A DNA stretch of 64,000 bases from Triangularia verruculosa (taxonomy: Eukaryota > Ascomycota > Sordariomycetes > Sordariales > Podosporaceae), in assembly GCA_033296885.1 (NCBI GenBank), contig MU863929.1, positions 170,801 to 234,800 of the forward strand. Reading direction: 5' to 3'. Positions within the stretch are counted from its first letter, which is position 1; each line of letters begins with the position of its first letter. Shown here one piece after another: positions 49,182 to 61,775 of this stretch. The notes under the pieces are model-generated. The model made no database searches, had not been told where the DNA came from, and saw nothing but the letters and a program-made list of their open reading frames with translations. The position numbers and the translations under genes are program-made.

Positions 49182-51038
49182 ATACTGTCTCCTTCCAAGC
49201 GTGTATCTAAGCTTGGGGTTGTTTAAGTTGGTCTGTAGTCTGTCTGTGTGGTAAGGTGCCTCTAGCCTGGTGATGGGATCGGAATTCCTGGCCTTGCTAA
49301 AGCAGCCATACTCATACTCTAAAGCCGATTGGTGATCCTTCAACCAAAACCAGCACCAAATTAAATCTAACAAGCCAAATCCAATCAAGGCCGACAAACT
49401 AACCCTCCTGTCTAACGTACGGAGGGCCAAGGGGTTCGAAAACGTGATAGAATTAAGATTCCGTTTTCGATTACAGGCAGCAGCTCAGTACTCTCATCAC
49501 TGTATAAAGACTTATTGTTATGATAAGCAGCTGAGGAGCCGCAGAGACACCAGTTTAACAGCATAATTTTCCCATACACCGGCTAAAATATATCGCCATT
49601 TTAACTTCTAACTTTAGCATCTGTATCTTTTTGGGAATTTTCGGAGCCCCCACCGTTACGACAGACCTAACTAAGTTCTCTCCTAGATAAGGCAGTCCAG
49701 AAGATGAAAAAGGGGACGTCTTCAGGTTTGGGGGTTATAGAATTCTACACCATGCTTAATATCACTATCGAGATGGTTGTCGAGTCGGTATCATTCAAGT
49801 TTGAATTTTGACGCCAGGGACAGCTACTGGGTATCCCAGGAGGTCGATCAGCAGTTCGTGGGATTGTGGTAGACAAGTGTCTAATGGTGCATTATAGCGT
49901 TGTCTGCCTTAGTGTATCACACTAACGAATATCTGGATGGTCTTGTGTATTTTTGTTTGTTTTTGCCATGCCTAGGGTATTTGTCACTGGTTGTTTTGGC
50001 AGCTTTTGCTTTGCGTAACGTCGTGTCGCATATCTTGCTTCACATACGCACAGTATTTGTGCGCACTCTCAGCCACCTCGCGTCACTCCACAATAAAATC
50101 GTCAACTAATAAAAGAAAAGTGAAAGGTGGTCCATATAAATTATAGCAGACCGATGAGCTTAAGGACTAGTATTTCAAGCGAAACGTCAAAAATTGGTCT
50201 CATACGAAAGATAGGTACATAGATAGGTGTATTAACTTTTTTAATCTAGGTACCTACCTACCTAAGTACCTAAGCTTTCCAAAGACATCGTCCCAATTTC
50301 ACAAATTTCTTACCCCAGCTTTAAAAGTCTCCCATCCTCAGGTAGCTTCTTCAGATGTCTTTCATCAAAGCTCCGTTAATACCTCATATAAAGATTTGAA
50401 ACCTTCAGTCGCTGGCTTACCAACCTAAGTAGGTTCGATAGGTACTTAACTTTGGAGCAAATTACCACTGCATAGCGTCACCGCCTGATAGGTTGCTAGT
50501 TTCAGCTTGTTGACAAAGAAAGAGGGTAATACAGTAAACTCTTCTTAACCGGGTACCTGGTAGTCACGAGGTTTTCAACTTAGGTCTTCTTGGAGGCCTA
50601 TTAGCAGTTTTAGCATGCCTATCGACTATCTTTCAAGGTATACCTACTAATGGGTCTTTAGAGTCCTCTCGGCTCCCGTCTTGAGATACATTGATGGTAT
50701 CGCAGTCTCCTTTCTTTGCTGTCCGTGACACGATAGTGAAGCTAGGACGGCACGCCCAAGCCCCCTATCTATCTTTAGATCGGCTGCTGAGCCTGTTGTG
50801 GCACTTGAAATATTCTTCATGAATGTAAAACCCTCCAGGTGTCACCAGTGAGGCGGTGTCGGCCCGCAGATGGTGTTACAAGTGCATGCCTGGAGTAGGT
50901 ATATTACCTGGAAGAGGGCCTTCTGAAGCCTTGTCCAGTGCTCGCTACCCCGATTTCTCGTTTCTGCCCGGCAAATGGTTCAGTGAGAGGTTAAAACCGT
51001 CCTTTCTATCATGGCGATCGAATTACAACAACTAGATC
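49182..51038. other. Spacer, no gene seen
   Basis: The composition is AT-leaning. TACCTA-type short repeats occur near 50250-50280. ORFs are short and without domains. Confidence 0.5.
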
Positions 51039-52264
51039 TTGCAGGAAGAGGGGAGTGCGTCCAAACAGCCTGCAAGTCTTCCACATCATCTGAGCACTCA
51101 ACAAGTCGTGCTAACATCTTTGTCAGTGGGAGGTAATCGGCAAAGTCATCATGAAAGCCGCCCAGAAGCCAGTTCCGAACCACGACCCCTCTCTTCAAAT
51201 GCCCACGCTCAGAAGCCAGAGAAATACATCCCGCCGCCCATATTCGAGGCTACAGGACGAACCGGGAGCACTCGACACAAGCAAAACTGCCGAGAATGGT
51301 GCTTTTTTCCAGCTTGCGAAAGACAATTCTCACTCGTTCTTGACTATTGGGCGGCCAAGTCGTGGGACACATACCACGAAATTGAGCTTTTGGAGCACCA
51401 CAACCGAGCACAAAACCTGGATGACTACAAGAAACGCCGCCCAGATAATGAATATGGCAAGAAGAAAGAGGAATTGATGGAGAGGCTGACCAAGGAGACC
51501 AAGGTGTTTTGTGAGTTCATGATTATGATGATACAGATGATGTTCCATGGTGGCTATATTGAAGGGGAGTTAACGTGTTGTTGGTTTTTTGGCAGTGTCG
51601 ACTTTTAACCTCGCCAACGCACTCATGCATCAGCATTCCCCTAGCACAACATCAGTATGGGAATACCGGCAATGGGCTCATCTCAGGCTAGCGCCCTCCC
51701 CTGAACCTACGGACTACTTCTTCGCGGCAGAGAATTATAAGGCATTGGGCGAGACCGAGTATGATTGATGACCTGGTGCATTCTGTCATCAAGACTGCAT
51801 ATCTCCTGTGGAAAGCAGCCGTCAGGGTAGGTAACTATCCATCGCTACCTCCCGCAAGCCTTCTAGGTCTGAAAGCTAATTCAGCCGCCATTTAACAGTT
51901 CTTTTCACCCCCGCCTCAGACTGACGGGACTGAAGAACCGTACTCGACAGACTCCATGTTCATCAGCTACCCAACGCTTTATGTCGTATCTCATGCCTTC
52001 ATCATTCTCTCGGCCATTGTGTACTTTGTGGTGCCTCTGGCAGTGTTATATCTGATTCCGTTGCCTGTCTGGGGGACTGTTGTACTCGGGGCCGCATTTT
52101 GCATGGTTTTCTGTGTTGGTTCGTTCTACCTCGGAGGCGGTGGACTCAAAACGGACTATAAATTCTTGCTTCTTTTTGCTTACATGAGCGTTATGGGCAC
52201 TCTGCTGTCTAATTTGCAGTCATCGACGTCGTCCCCGTCGCCATCGCCGTTGCCGTCGTCGTGA
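51039..52264 (+). pseudogene. DUF6594-like membrane protein, broken by a 4-bp duplication
   Basis: Three exons are visible: 51039-51510, 51596-51826 and 51899-52264, with good GTGAGT and GTAGGT donors and CAG acceptors. The soluble part has the family's helical pattern (YHEIELLEHHN, EELMERLTKETKVF, SVWEYRQWAHLRLAPSP). The C terminus has two or three membrane helices (SHAFIILSAIVYFVVPLAVL, VWGTVVLGAAFCMVFCVG, FLLLFAYMSVMGTLL). In exon 2 the frame stops at GETEYD, while the next residues of the family (DLVHSVIKTAYLLWKAAVR) continue in another frame. The junction reads TATGATTGATGACC, a doubled TGAT; with one copy the frame would run on. The function of the family is unknown. Confidence 0.6.
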
Positions 52265-55252
52265 TACAGGGAGACTTTTGGTTTTCTGAGTATGTAGGGT
52301 AGCAACCCAATGATTAAAATACATGATTATCCAGTGCAGATCCAGAAGTTGCCTTTTTAAATAGAAAATTACGGGGACCGATTTAAATTTTCCATCCACA
52401 CTTCAGATTAATATTTATACACCATCCCAGAAATCTTGACCTTCTGAGTGCCTCAATCTACCTAGTTATCAGTTAATTATCCCATTGAAGTGCGCCAAAG
52501 CATCCGGTCATCCTCCTAATTCGGTAGAAACTCATACGCTTTAAGCCCGTCGCCGACCTAGACATCTTAGCCGGAAAGTTGCTTAATAGGTACCTAGGTT
52601 AGCGTGCTCTTTCCAGCACCTGTGACACCCATGACTACTATGACAACTTCCCTTACCCCATCTTTATCTTAGCTTTTAAAGTTATCGTCCTAACGTTCAA
52701 AGCCTCCTACCTAGCGTTTAAGACTTTGTATCCCAGCTTCCTTAGTCTTTTGTCTTAGCTTTTCCTACTCTCCCCCCTGACCTTTAAAAACTTTGATCGC
52801 AGCTTTTCAGTTCCTTAGTCCTAGCTTTTGAAGTTATTCTATCTTAGCTTTCACAGTCTTTTATCCTAGCTTATAAGTCTTTTATCCCAGCTTATACTTA
52901 AATAAGATAGTTAATCAGTGAAGGGTATATTATACGTAAGTAATAAGCAGCATGGTAGCTCAGGGCCACCTGCACTTTGAATACGACTATACTGGACTGG
53001 GAAGCTTGAGCCTTTGAGCAAGATCGCCTGGTGCTTGTCCGGCGCCCCCATACCTTCTTCGGTATGCTTCAAGCTGGTCAATAGTCGTGTCGGCACGGCC
53101 CGGGTGTGTAAAACAGTCCTTGGGCCTCCCGAAGTTCCAAGCATCTGGAACCGGTCACTGGCTAATCAGAGCATGGCATTCTAGCCCCCTTCAAGTGCCA
53201 GCCAGAACTCCAACATCATCCATCAGTCAACTCAAATGGCAAGGCATGATAGCTCATCCTAGCGCAGCGCAACAACTTGCCTCAGTCTCTTGTCTGTGAT
53301 TATTCTTTTGTTCTTGATGCGGGTTACTCATCTCATTCGCCATTTGCCCACCGGTCCTGGATTAATACGAGAAGCACGCCCGGAATGCTCCATCATGGCC
53401 CCAGACCTCGACCAGTATTTCAGGGCGAGAAAGTCACAAGTAAATAAATGACTGCTCAATTTGATAGTGAGACAACTGGGCCGTACCCCACACAGATTCT
53501 TTGAGTCACGCGCGGTCTTCCTGGGCAGACTGCTCAAAGAGCCCAGTGGCTCACTTGACCTAGTAAGCATCTACTGCTCCATCTGTTCCATATATTCGCT
53601 TTTCATCTTGGACATCAGCATTATTCTTGTCAAGTGCTATGGTATACCGTCAGGGGTGTTAGTATCACTCAGTACGCACCATTTCGCCTGGCATCTCCAA
53701 TATCCCAGCAGCATGAGCCGCCGCGCCCTGTCGTCATAATGATCCCTCCACCTCCGAATGCAGGGAACACGGGATGCCGATTGTTTCAGTCGTCCCTCAC
53801 TTTGAACCAAGCATCTTTGTCAACAAAACTGAAGCAGTTCACTATCACATGCCGCGGAGAACAGCGGATATGGTGTCGTGAATGTGGGTAGGGAGTGATC
53901 GCTGCCTATTCTTCTAAGTTGAGCATGGCGAATGACAGGACATATAGGTACAGCCCCCTTCTAACATGTGATTTCAATTGGATATACTCGCGCTTTACCA
54001 AACAGGGCAGCTGTCAGCTCCTTTCCTCACTGTGTACTCAGATCGGTTACCATACCCGTAGAGAATACCACGCTTTCCGAAACCTCACTACTTCAGCTCA
54101 GTCCACAATAAACGGACGGGTAACTTTGGGTACGGCCCCTTCCATCAGCTGCGCTGGCATCATTCCATCTCTTCGACCTCATTTACACTGTTGCGCGGAC
54201 CATCACGTCCGCCGACCCTCAATTTTCCGCTGGGACCGACAAGACCGTCGGCTTTACCGAGTGTTTTTGAGATGGAGGATCCTTCGGGGAAACCAACTGT
54301 CCTTCACCCCACCTCCCTTGTTTTTTGATCCGGTATTATCTTGATGTTGAATGTGGATCGAGCAACGACGGCCACGTCGGGGTCAGGTCGGAGTAACGAC
54401 AACGTCGGTTTTTGGTATGCGGGAGAGAATTCAGGTATACAGTGGAAGTTGAAGCTGACATCGCCCGTCCTATGTGTCGTGCTTTGAATCCACTTGTTAA
54501 CTAAAAGGAGGCTACGGCAGTAGGAGGGTAAGTGGAGATTTAAATCGACTTAACTTACCTTAGGCGGGTTAAGAGGTGATAATACAATTCTGCCCCCGTC
54601 CTTCTTCACTTCAGGTTGACGTACGGGCTGAGTTTTCTTACCTATCCTTCTTCATGACCCGTCGCCCGCCGTTGTCCTTGCTAGCCTTGATGGGCTTAGA
54701 GGCGGTGGTAAAGCAACACCAGGGCATGACAAGCTGCCTTGGGTAAGACTTTGTGTGGAAAACCGAAGTATTGGACTTTGGGAACTTTGAATGGTGTGGG
54801 AGGAGACAAAAGCGACACAAGCTGAGCCTTTGAGCTAGTTAAATTGAGTGTTTATAGAAGTCCTGCTCTGTTTAGTTAAAGTTTCTTTTTGTACGCTCCT
54901 TCGGACTGGAAGCAATCCGAATGCTATCAAAGGCCGGGGCGCGGTCGGTGGCTCGCAGTTGCTTACCTCGGGGGCAACATTGTGGTGTAGTATTATCACG
55001 CTGCTCTAAGACTAGTCCCTAGAACAAGATGACCATAGAGTTACGGGGTGGGTGCCTGCCCGTATAGAATGTGAGGGTATCCGTGGAGGAGGTTCCTTAC
55101 AATGTGCTTGGCCTACTGACGAAAGAACTTGGAGCATGCCTAAGCGAAGACTGACGATACCAAAACGCTCAAGGTAGCCTGATAAAGTGAAAGGTAGGAC
55201 AAAGGCCATCAAGGCTTGGGTTGGAGAAAGGCCCGGTGAAGTAACTAATTAG
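52265..55252. other. Spacer with simple repeats and short uninformative ORFs
   Basis: It contains the degenerate minisatellite entered separately. A minus-strand frame at 54820-54638 has a start-like MPWCCFTTASKPIKASKD and a GTAAGA donor after KKDR, possibly a first exon, but no partner exon was found. Confidence 0.4.
52665..52905. repeat. Degenerate AGCTTTTAAAGT-type minisatellite
   Basis: AGCTT followed by AGT or AGTCTTTTATCC recurs about eight to ten times at roughly 22-32-bp spacing. Units vary and are AT-rich. Confidence 0.6.
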
Positions 55253-55665
55253 GTATCCAACGCGAGCTCGTCGACGAAGGCAGGGCACTCATCGATACCG
55301 CAGTAGGAAGCGCATTGAATGAGGAGCTCACCAGACTCACACAGTCAAAACTTCCTCTAGTCAGGCACCAGCTGGAGGACCAGATCGCTATCACGAAGGA
55401 GAACCAGACAGATCCCATGGCCACCAAGATACAGCTCGTTGAGATGGCCTTACTGAAGAAGTATAAGGAGAAGGAGGCGGAAAGGTCAAAGGAGAAAAAG
55501 GACCTGGAGGTGAAATACAACCAGGATCGGGCTAAGATGCAAGCTAATATCGATGCTCTTAAAGAGAGCCGCCGAGCAACCCACAGCCGATCTTTGGCCG
55601 CATATTTCCAACTTGGCAGATATCGGAGTGAATGCATTCATGCTCTATATGACCACGAGGGGTTA
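55253..55665 (+). CDS. Coiled-coil protein exon, gene incomplete
   Basis: A frame opens after a TTAG acceptor with branch-like TAACTAAT and closes at a GTAAGT donor after HALYDHEGL. In between lies strongly helical, charged sequence: RELVDEGRALIDTAVGSA, QSKLPLVRHQLEDQIAIT, ATKIQLVEMALLKKYKEKEA, then ERSKEKKDLEVKYNQDRAKM. No ATG begins the exon, so the 5' exon is missing or lies upstream unrecognised. No domain is known to me. It could be a real gene of several exons or a fragment of a duplicated one. Confidence 0.4.
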
Positions 55666-56447
55666 GTAAGTCCCTTGTATCGTAGATATATATCTTGTAC
55701 GGTTATGAAGACCCGCGTCGACGAACACCAACACCACCACACCTCCTACCCCTGCTCACCATCACTGCCACCATAACAGCTTCCAAAAATCATCACCATA
55801 CACCTTCACCTCCCTCCAACACTTTTCCCATTCCTAACTAACACCAATATACGAAACACATTGATAAGTATTCTCAACCTAACACCTTGAAAGCCTTATA
55901 AAAATCATCTCAGTATTAACTACCCTATATAAGATCTTCTCCCCTAACCCCCCTTTTCTAGTCTACCTATATTAAAAACACTGTTCACCCTCTTCTTCGT
56001 ACTCGTTTCCTCATCTAGGGCAAGCGCAACTCATTGTCTTCCATATTCTCGGGAACAAAAGTGATATTAAACAACACTAACATCCTCAACGGCAAACCAC
56101 CACACAGCATAAACAACAAGAGGTGAGATGCCCAGTACCAAAACGTGGAAAAAGAAGAACAGAAAGATATCGAAACTACAAAAGCATAATCAACAAAGAG
56201 GCTATATCTGTGTAATCCTGTACACCCCAAGTCCAGTCCAGCCCAATCCGCACAGAAAAAAGTCCTTATCCCATATCCTTATTGTCCCCAAATTTCTGCC
56301 GCTTTTCATCTTTTTTGTACAATTCCGAGCCCAAGCAGAATAAGTCCCTTGTCCTTTTAACCGACAAAAAAAACCCACATCCCGAGAAGTGAGAAAAAAA
56401 AGAGAAACGCCATGGCTATGTCACACCATTGCCCCAACCCCATCCAA
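55666..56447. other. Spacer and 3' flank of STU1
   Basis: The stretch is AC-rich and AT-rich with no coding signal. The last ~100 bases before 56448 are A-rich and probably STU1 3' UTR. Confidence 0.5.
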
Positions 56448-59400
56448 TTACGCAGCCGTGGCAGTGGTACTCCCCTCCCTTTGCCGCCTTACAATATAGT
56501 AAGTAATCAAGCTCTTCGGGTCCTCCCTGACCCCTTTCACCGATCCCCAGAACCTCCCGTCTCCAACTCTGGCATGCAACGCCACACAAAGCAGCACTGC
56601 GTCCATCCTGACAGCACTCTCCACGCTCTCTAGGCACTTGGCCGCCAGCCCAGCCAGTGCCTCCAGCTCCGGCTCTGTTGGCACGTATTTCTCTCCTCTC
56701 TGTTCCATCATCTCCTTCAGTACATGTAAGCCCATGCTCACCACCCTGCTGTCTCGATCCGCGTCATCCACATTCAACCCCTGCAACATCCTCGCCAGCA
56801 CCATCACAATCTCCCCTGCGTCACCCAGCATGACCAACTCTCCAGCCAACAGCTCCAGTCCGCTCACCATGTGCGTCCTGCCTTCGTATCTGGCTCTGGC
56901 TCTGAGAAGGCTCTCTAGACCCCTCGAGACGTGGGGCTGGAAGCTGCCTCTCATCTTCTTCAGCATAACCTTGATCGTCGCCAGAACCTGAGCCTTGACA
57001 TCCTGCACCTTTTCGGGTGCCAGGCTTGGCAGAGGTGACTCAATATACTCAAACAAGCCGATCAGTAGGGCATCAAACTTCTCATCGGTGATCAATCCCT
57101 TGTGGTTGTTGCTATCCCTGATGATCGATTGCAACTTCCGGAACCCGTGCACATCTAGAGACTTGGCCTTGACCTTAGTAATCCCGCTCTCCAACAACCG
57201 CGAGTTCTGCTTGAGCTTCTCGGGGGACATGACACTGCCCTTGCCGATATTGCCATTTTCTCCACTAGTAATGATCACTGGTGCGGGGCGGAGCGTGGCC
57301 GCGCCTTCGTTGACTGACTTGTCATCCAACACAAGGGCCTCGAATGTGGGTTTTGGCGGGGCCTGCTCTGCCGTGAAAGGGTCCTCGTATACCTTCACTG
57401 TAGTCGGGCTCGTTGTGGTAGAAATAGCCTCGACGATCTGAGGAGCAGGACTCGGTGGTTTCGAAGTTGGGAGAGGAAGCTCGATTTCTTCATGGTCTTC
57501 ATAAGTAGAAATCGCAAGGTCCTCTCTCGTTCGGGAGGGGGTGTCTGATAGACTAGGAAGGGTTTCAACGGACTCGAGAGGGCTTCGCTCGTGGTGTCTC
57601 TCATTGGGTGATGTGTGCTTGGCGACAGATATCGTCGGTACACTTAGGTCCACTGCACTTGCTCTTGGGCTACTGAAGAGGGGTGCACCAATCCGGGAAG
57701 GCGTACTGCGAGGAGACGCGAACTTCGGGGTCCCTGCCCTAGTAGGTGTTGGGAGGTTCGACTCGGGCTGATTCAGACGGGCCGGCTTAGGGAGTGTCCG
57801 TTTCGGTGAGGATGTGATGGATTTAGGGGTAATCACTGACTTTGGCCTTCGGTTTTCCGGTGGGCTGGCCTGCTCGTTGGAGGGTTGATCGTGGCTTCTT
57901 ACCGAGTAAGGTCCTGCGGTCGCCGGTCGAGGAACGACCTCGGGTCTCTTACGCCCGGGTCTCATGGGTGCACCCGAAAGCCCACCGAGCGTGGATTCCG
58001 GCCGTGAGCGAATAGGCATCGTCTTCCCTGCTGCCGCTGCTGGAGCTTCTGAGGACCCCGAGTCCGTCCTTACTGGGGAGAAATGTGCCATGGCAGAGCC
58101 CGGCCGTGTCGGGGGGTTCCTGGTCGGGCCTGAGGCCATAGCCTTCTTCTTGGCCATTATCGCATCGCGGATACTTGGTTTTGGAGCTTCCATTGTACTC
58201 TTAGACAAGCCCAATCCAGGACGAGCTCCACCTGCAGCGGGTTGTCGCTTGACAGGATTGGGATTATTTGGGTCATTCTTCAAGAGCTTTTGCGCCTGGC
58301 CATCAAGTCCATCCATGATGACTTCCGCTCTTGCTGGCCAAATCCCATTAAACTTCCAGAACGTCGCACGAGCCTTCTCACGTACCCCTGGGTTGGCATC
58401 GGCGAGACCCTTCTTTATGCACTTCTCAATAACGTCCAGGCCTCCAGTGTGTTCCACATGATGCTTGTGATGCGCCTCCTTGACTAGGATGGTCTGCAGC
58501 CAGCCGCAGGCATAGAGTCGCGGCTGAACGTTCTTGTCCTGAACAGCAAACCAGACGTGCTGCATTATGCGTGGCGTTGTTGTGACGTTGGAGATTATGG
58601 CGTCGACTGTTACGTTTGCCTGCTGGCTTGCCAGCTTTTTGGTCGAGGCGGCGAGCTTGATAAATGTTTGCATGATTATCTCCACCATGGGGTCGATGCC
58701 TGGGCCAAAAGCCCTCGCCATATCCTGGACAAGATTGCATCCATGAGTGCACAAGCTAGTTCTCAGCGAGGTGACGGCCTTGATGATGCCATCCAGTAGT
58801 GATCGCAGGCCGTCAATGAATCGTTCGGTGAAGTCTTGGGCAGCATTGCCGGCGATGAGCTTGCGAAGCTTAATCACGCTCTTTTCTCGCTCCATCCAAT
58901 TATGCTCCGTCTCCCTCCCCTCGAAATTGGCGTGCATCTCCCGGAGTATCTCGTCGAGCTCGCCCTTCGTGTTGACATACGACGGCTCGACCGGATCGGA
59001 TGTTTTGGAGCTATCGGGGGCTGGGGTAATCGGACGGTCGATTGCGTGAGAAGAGGCACTCGCTGAAAGAGCTGCGCGGGAGGCCGGTCGGGAAGCTGGA
59101 CGGGGATGGTGCTCGTCTATCGAGTCGGCCTGGGAAGCTGAAGCACTGGCAGGGATGAGCTCTTTTACGATCGCTTGCTCGATAGCTGGTCGAACTTTGC
59201 AATTCTTCAACTGCCTCTTAAGATCCGATTTCGCGGTATTAGGGGCATTCCTAGTTGATGTCAGTTCACATCCCTTCTACACAGAGCTGTGGAGGAGCAG
59301 AACGCATACCTGAACAGTTCGATGACGGTGGTTTTGGCAGTCTCGCGAACCGTAGCATCCGCATCCTCGAGCAAATCCATCAACGATGGCACATAGCTTC

Positions 59401-59899
59401 TAAATGGCAGGCCACTCTCTTGGTGCATTTGAAGCAGCCAGTGCAAACTCGACTCCTTCGCCTTTGCATTCTTTCCGGTCATGGCCAGATTGCGCACTGC
59501 GCGCTCGACCTGCTCGGGCGCCACCTTGTAAAGCGTGACAAGAGCCTGTGTTGCGATATATCGAATCTTATCTTTATGATCGCCCAGCTTCTCAACCAGC
59601 AGTGGCAATGTCCCTGTCCGCGCAACCTCCTTTGACAGGACCTTCGGATCTTGTTTTCTTAGTCGGGTGAGGAGGTGGTTGAAGGTGCCGAACCCAGCGT
59701 TAACGAGTACGCCATGCTGAGAGCTGGACGCAGTGCGGAGGGCGTCGAATAATGGTGCTATGCATGGCTCGGGGATGTAGTGCGACTTGATGCAAGATTT
59801 CGCGGCGTTGATGTGCTGGATCTTGGTATCGACAGGGGCATCGGTGCGCAAGATATTGGTGAGGTCGATGACCTGCTGCTCGGAGATTGGGTCCGCCAT
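56448..59899 (-). CDS. STU1: STU1, CLASP-family microtubule-stabilising protein
   Basis: Two exons (59899-59310 and 59250-56448, 60-bp intron with TAG acceptor) give 1130 residues from MADPISEQQ. The frame is open 13 codons further up, but this Met fits fungal relatives. The N-terminal ~210 residues form a HEAT-repeat TOG domain (YIPEPCIAPLFDALRTASSS, KDKIRYIATQALVTLYK, ADATVRETAKTTVIELFR). A second TOG array spans about 300-540 (IDGLRSLLDGIIKAVTSLRT, GCNLVQDMARAFGPGIDPMV). A Ser/Arg/Pro-rich basic microtubule-binding stretch follows, and a third helical repeat block ends the protein (FQPHVSRGLESLLRARARYE). It is expected on spindle and cytoplasmic microtubules, promoting rescue and tubulin addition. 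Confidence 0.92.
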
Positions 59900-60630
59900 A
59901 TCCTCAAAGGTAGAGGATTTTAGAAGTGATTGCGACAAAATGGGTTGCTGCTATCGAGGTGCGGGGACGAGTGAGTCAGTGAGTCGAGGTGGTGGTGTGG
60001 TATGGTTGAGCTCGTCGGTCACTGTGGTAGGTTGCGGAAAGCGGCAGAAAGAGAACAAAACAAAAAAAGGACTGCTTATTCAGAAATTGCCCGATAGTTG
60101 TTTTGTTGATCGAGCTTGAGCAACAGTGTATCGGGAGTCGCACTCGTTGGGAAATTGCAAAGACGCGCAATGGCAGGACCAAAATAATACACGCGAGCTT
60201 CGACTTGAAGCTTCGTCGTCGGTGCTGTCGTGAATTGATAAATTTGGCTCGACGTTTGATGAGGGAGGTACACAGACCACGGCAATCTGTTTGCGGGACC
60301 GTCTTTGCTGCTTTTCGTCACCCCCTTGCCGCGCCAAGTGGAGCACGGGCCATGCAATGATTGCTGTCAGGGATCCGGGGCCCATTCCGGCATCCAGTCA
60401 GTTCCCCGCAATCCACTGTCCCGTTGCTGCTCCCCACCTCTTATCGATATGCCCCGCCGTTCTAGAACGACAACCACTGCTCGGGTCCATGTAAACGCTC
60501 CTCCCTGCTTGCAGCTGAACCCCATATAAGCTTTGACTGGGAATAGCTTCTGCCTAATGTCATTGTTTACTTGACTTCAAACTTCTCGTACACACCACCT
60601 GTGCTCAAATACTCGTGCTGAACTACCATC
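59900..60630. promoter_or_regulatory. Divergent promoter region between STU1 and the metallopeptidase gene
   Basis: The two genes diverge across 731 bp. A TATA-like CCCATATAAGC lies at about 60521-60531, roughly 100 bp before the peptidase ATG and in a suitable place for its promoter. No matching element was seen on the STU1 side. Confidence 0.45.
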
Positions 60631-61571
60631 ATGACCTTCTACGAACAAACCCCAGCGGCCCGGCCTACCACCATTCTCGAACCTCCAATCTCAAGACCAT
60701 CCGACGGCCCAGAAGCATCCCAAACCCCCATCCCCATCCACAACAAATCATCTTCCACAGACTCCGCGCCCTCCTCCAACGATGCACCACCAACAACAAC
60801 AACAACCTCCCCCAAACCATTCCCCCTCCCCACCCTCCGCCTCGAAGTCCGTCACCTAACCCACCCCGCTTCCAACCTCTTCTTCACCTCCATCAACCCC
60901 GCCACCGTCCTCGCCGACTGCCTCCAAAACGTCCTCCGCCTTCTCTACCACACCCCCCAATCCCACCACTTCAACCCGCCCCCAACCCGCTCCGTAACCC
61001 TCATCCTCCGGGACATGGACGGCGTAGCCTACACAACCGGCACCGACCTCGACCACGACCACAAAGAAATCCACTTTAACCTCAACCACATATCCAACAC
61101 CGCCTCCCGCTCCCCTTCCTCCAATCCCACTCGCGTCCGCGACGAGATCATCGGCGTCATCACCCACGAGCTGGTCCACTGCTACCAATGGGACGCCAAA
61201 CATTCCTGTCCCGGGGGTCTGATCGAAGGAATCGCCGATTGGGTCCGTCTAAACTGCGACTTATCCCCACCGCACTGGAAGAAGGAGGTTGACGGTGGTC
61301 AGTAGTCCCCCCCTTACCAAATCCCTTGTATCGTATTAACACCCCGTCCAAAGCCTGGGACAGAGGCTATCAACACACAGCTTACTTCCTCCAATACCTC
61401 GAAGACATCTTCGGCCCAGGCACTATCCGCCGCCTCAACGAAAAGCTCCGCCACCACAAATATCACAAGGACTCCTTCTGGGAAGAACAGTTCGGTCTGG
61501 GAGTGGAGGAATTATACGACGGTTATGTTCAACATCATGAGGAGGAAGAAAGAAAGAAGAAGAGTTGCTGA
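60631..61571 (+). CDS. Basic-secretory-protein-like metallopeptidase without signal peptide
   Basis: Two exons (60631-61297 and 61354-61571) give 294 residues. The 56-bp intron has a weak GTCAGT donor, but the join KEVDG/GAWDRGYQHTAYFLQY fits the family. The core is a gluzincin active site, HELVHCYQWDAKHSCPGGL then EGIADWVRLN: HExxH binds zinc, with the downstream Glu as probable third ligand. Upstream are the family strands SVTLILRDMDGVAYTTG and EIHFNLNHI. The C terminus holds a helical block with FWEEQFGLGVEELYDGYVQ and ends in a Glu/Lys-rich tail. The first ~65 residues are disordered and Pro/Ser/Thr-rich, with no signal peptide, so an intracellular location is inferred. Plant members of the family are induced in defence; the fungal role is not known to me. 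Confidence 0.87.
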
Positions 61572-61577
61572 AATTCT

Positions 61578-61769
61578 GGCTCGTCGTATGGCGTGATTTT
61601 GGAGTTTCTCAACTTAGTGCCTCTATATCGGTATTCCAGCAGTCATTTACCATGCCCTCAAAGGTCTTGCTTCTTACGTCGAGTATTTACCAATTTGTCG
61701 TTACCACTGCCCCGTGAGAACCATGCGATTCTCCTGGGCGACCTCGTGAAAGCGGTGGCATCGAGTCTT
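61578..61769. repeat. Dispersed repeats C and A, copies 2
   Basis: 61578-61625 repeats 49132-49181, and 61719-61769 repeats 42724-42774. Here the two segments lie about 95 bases apart, so they may once have belonged to one larger element. Confidence 0.7.
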
Positions 61770-61775
61770 ATTTAT

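Noticed and set aside
53895..54344. 149-codon plus-strand ORF
   Set aside because: No domain, biased towards His/Arg/Ser by composition, and other frames overlap it.
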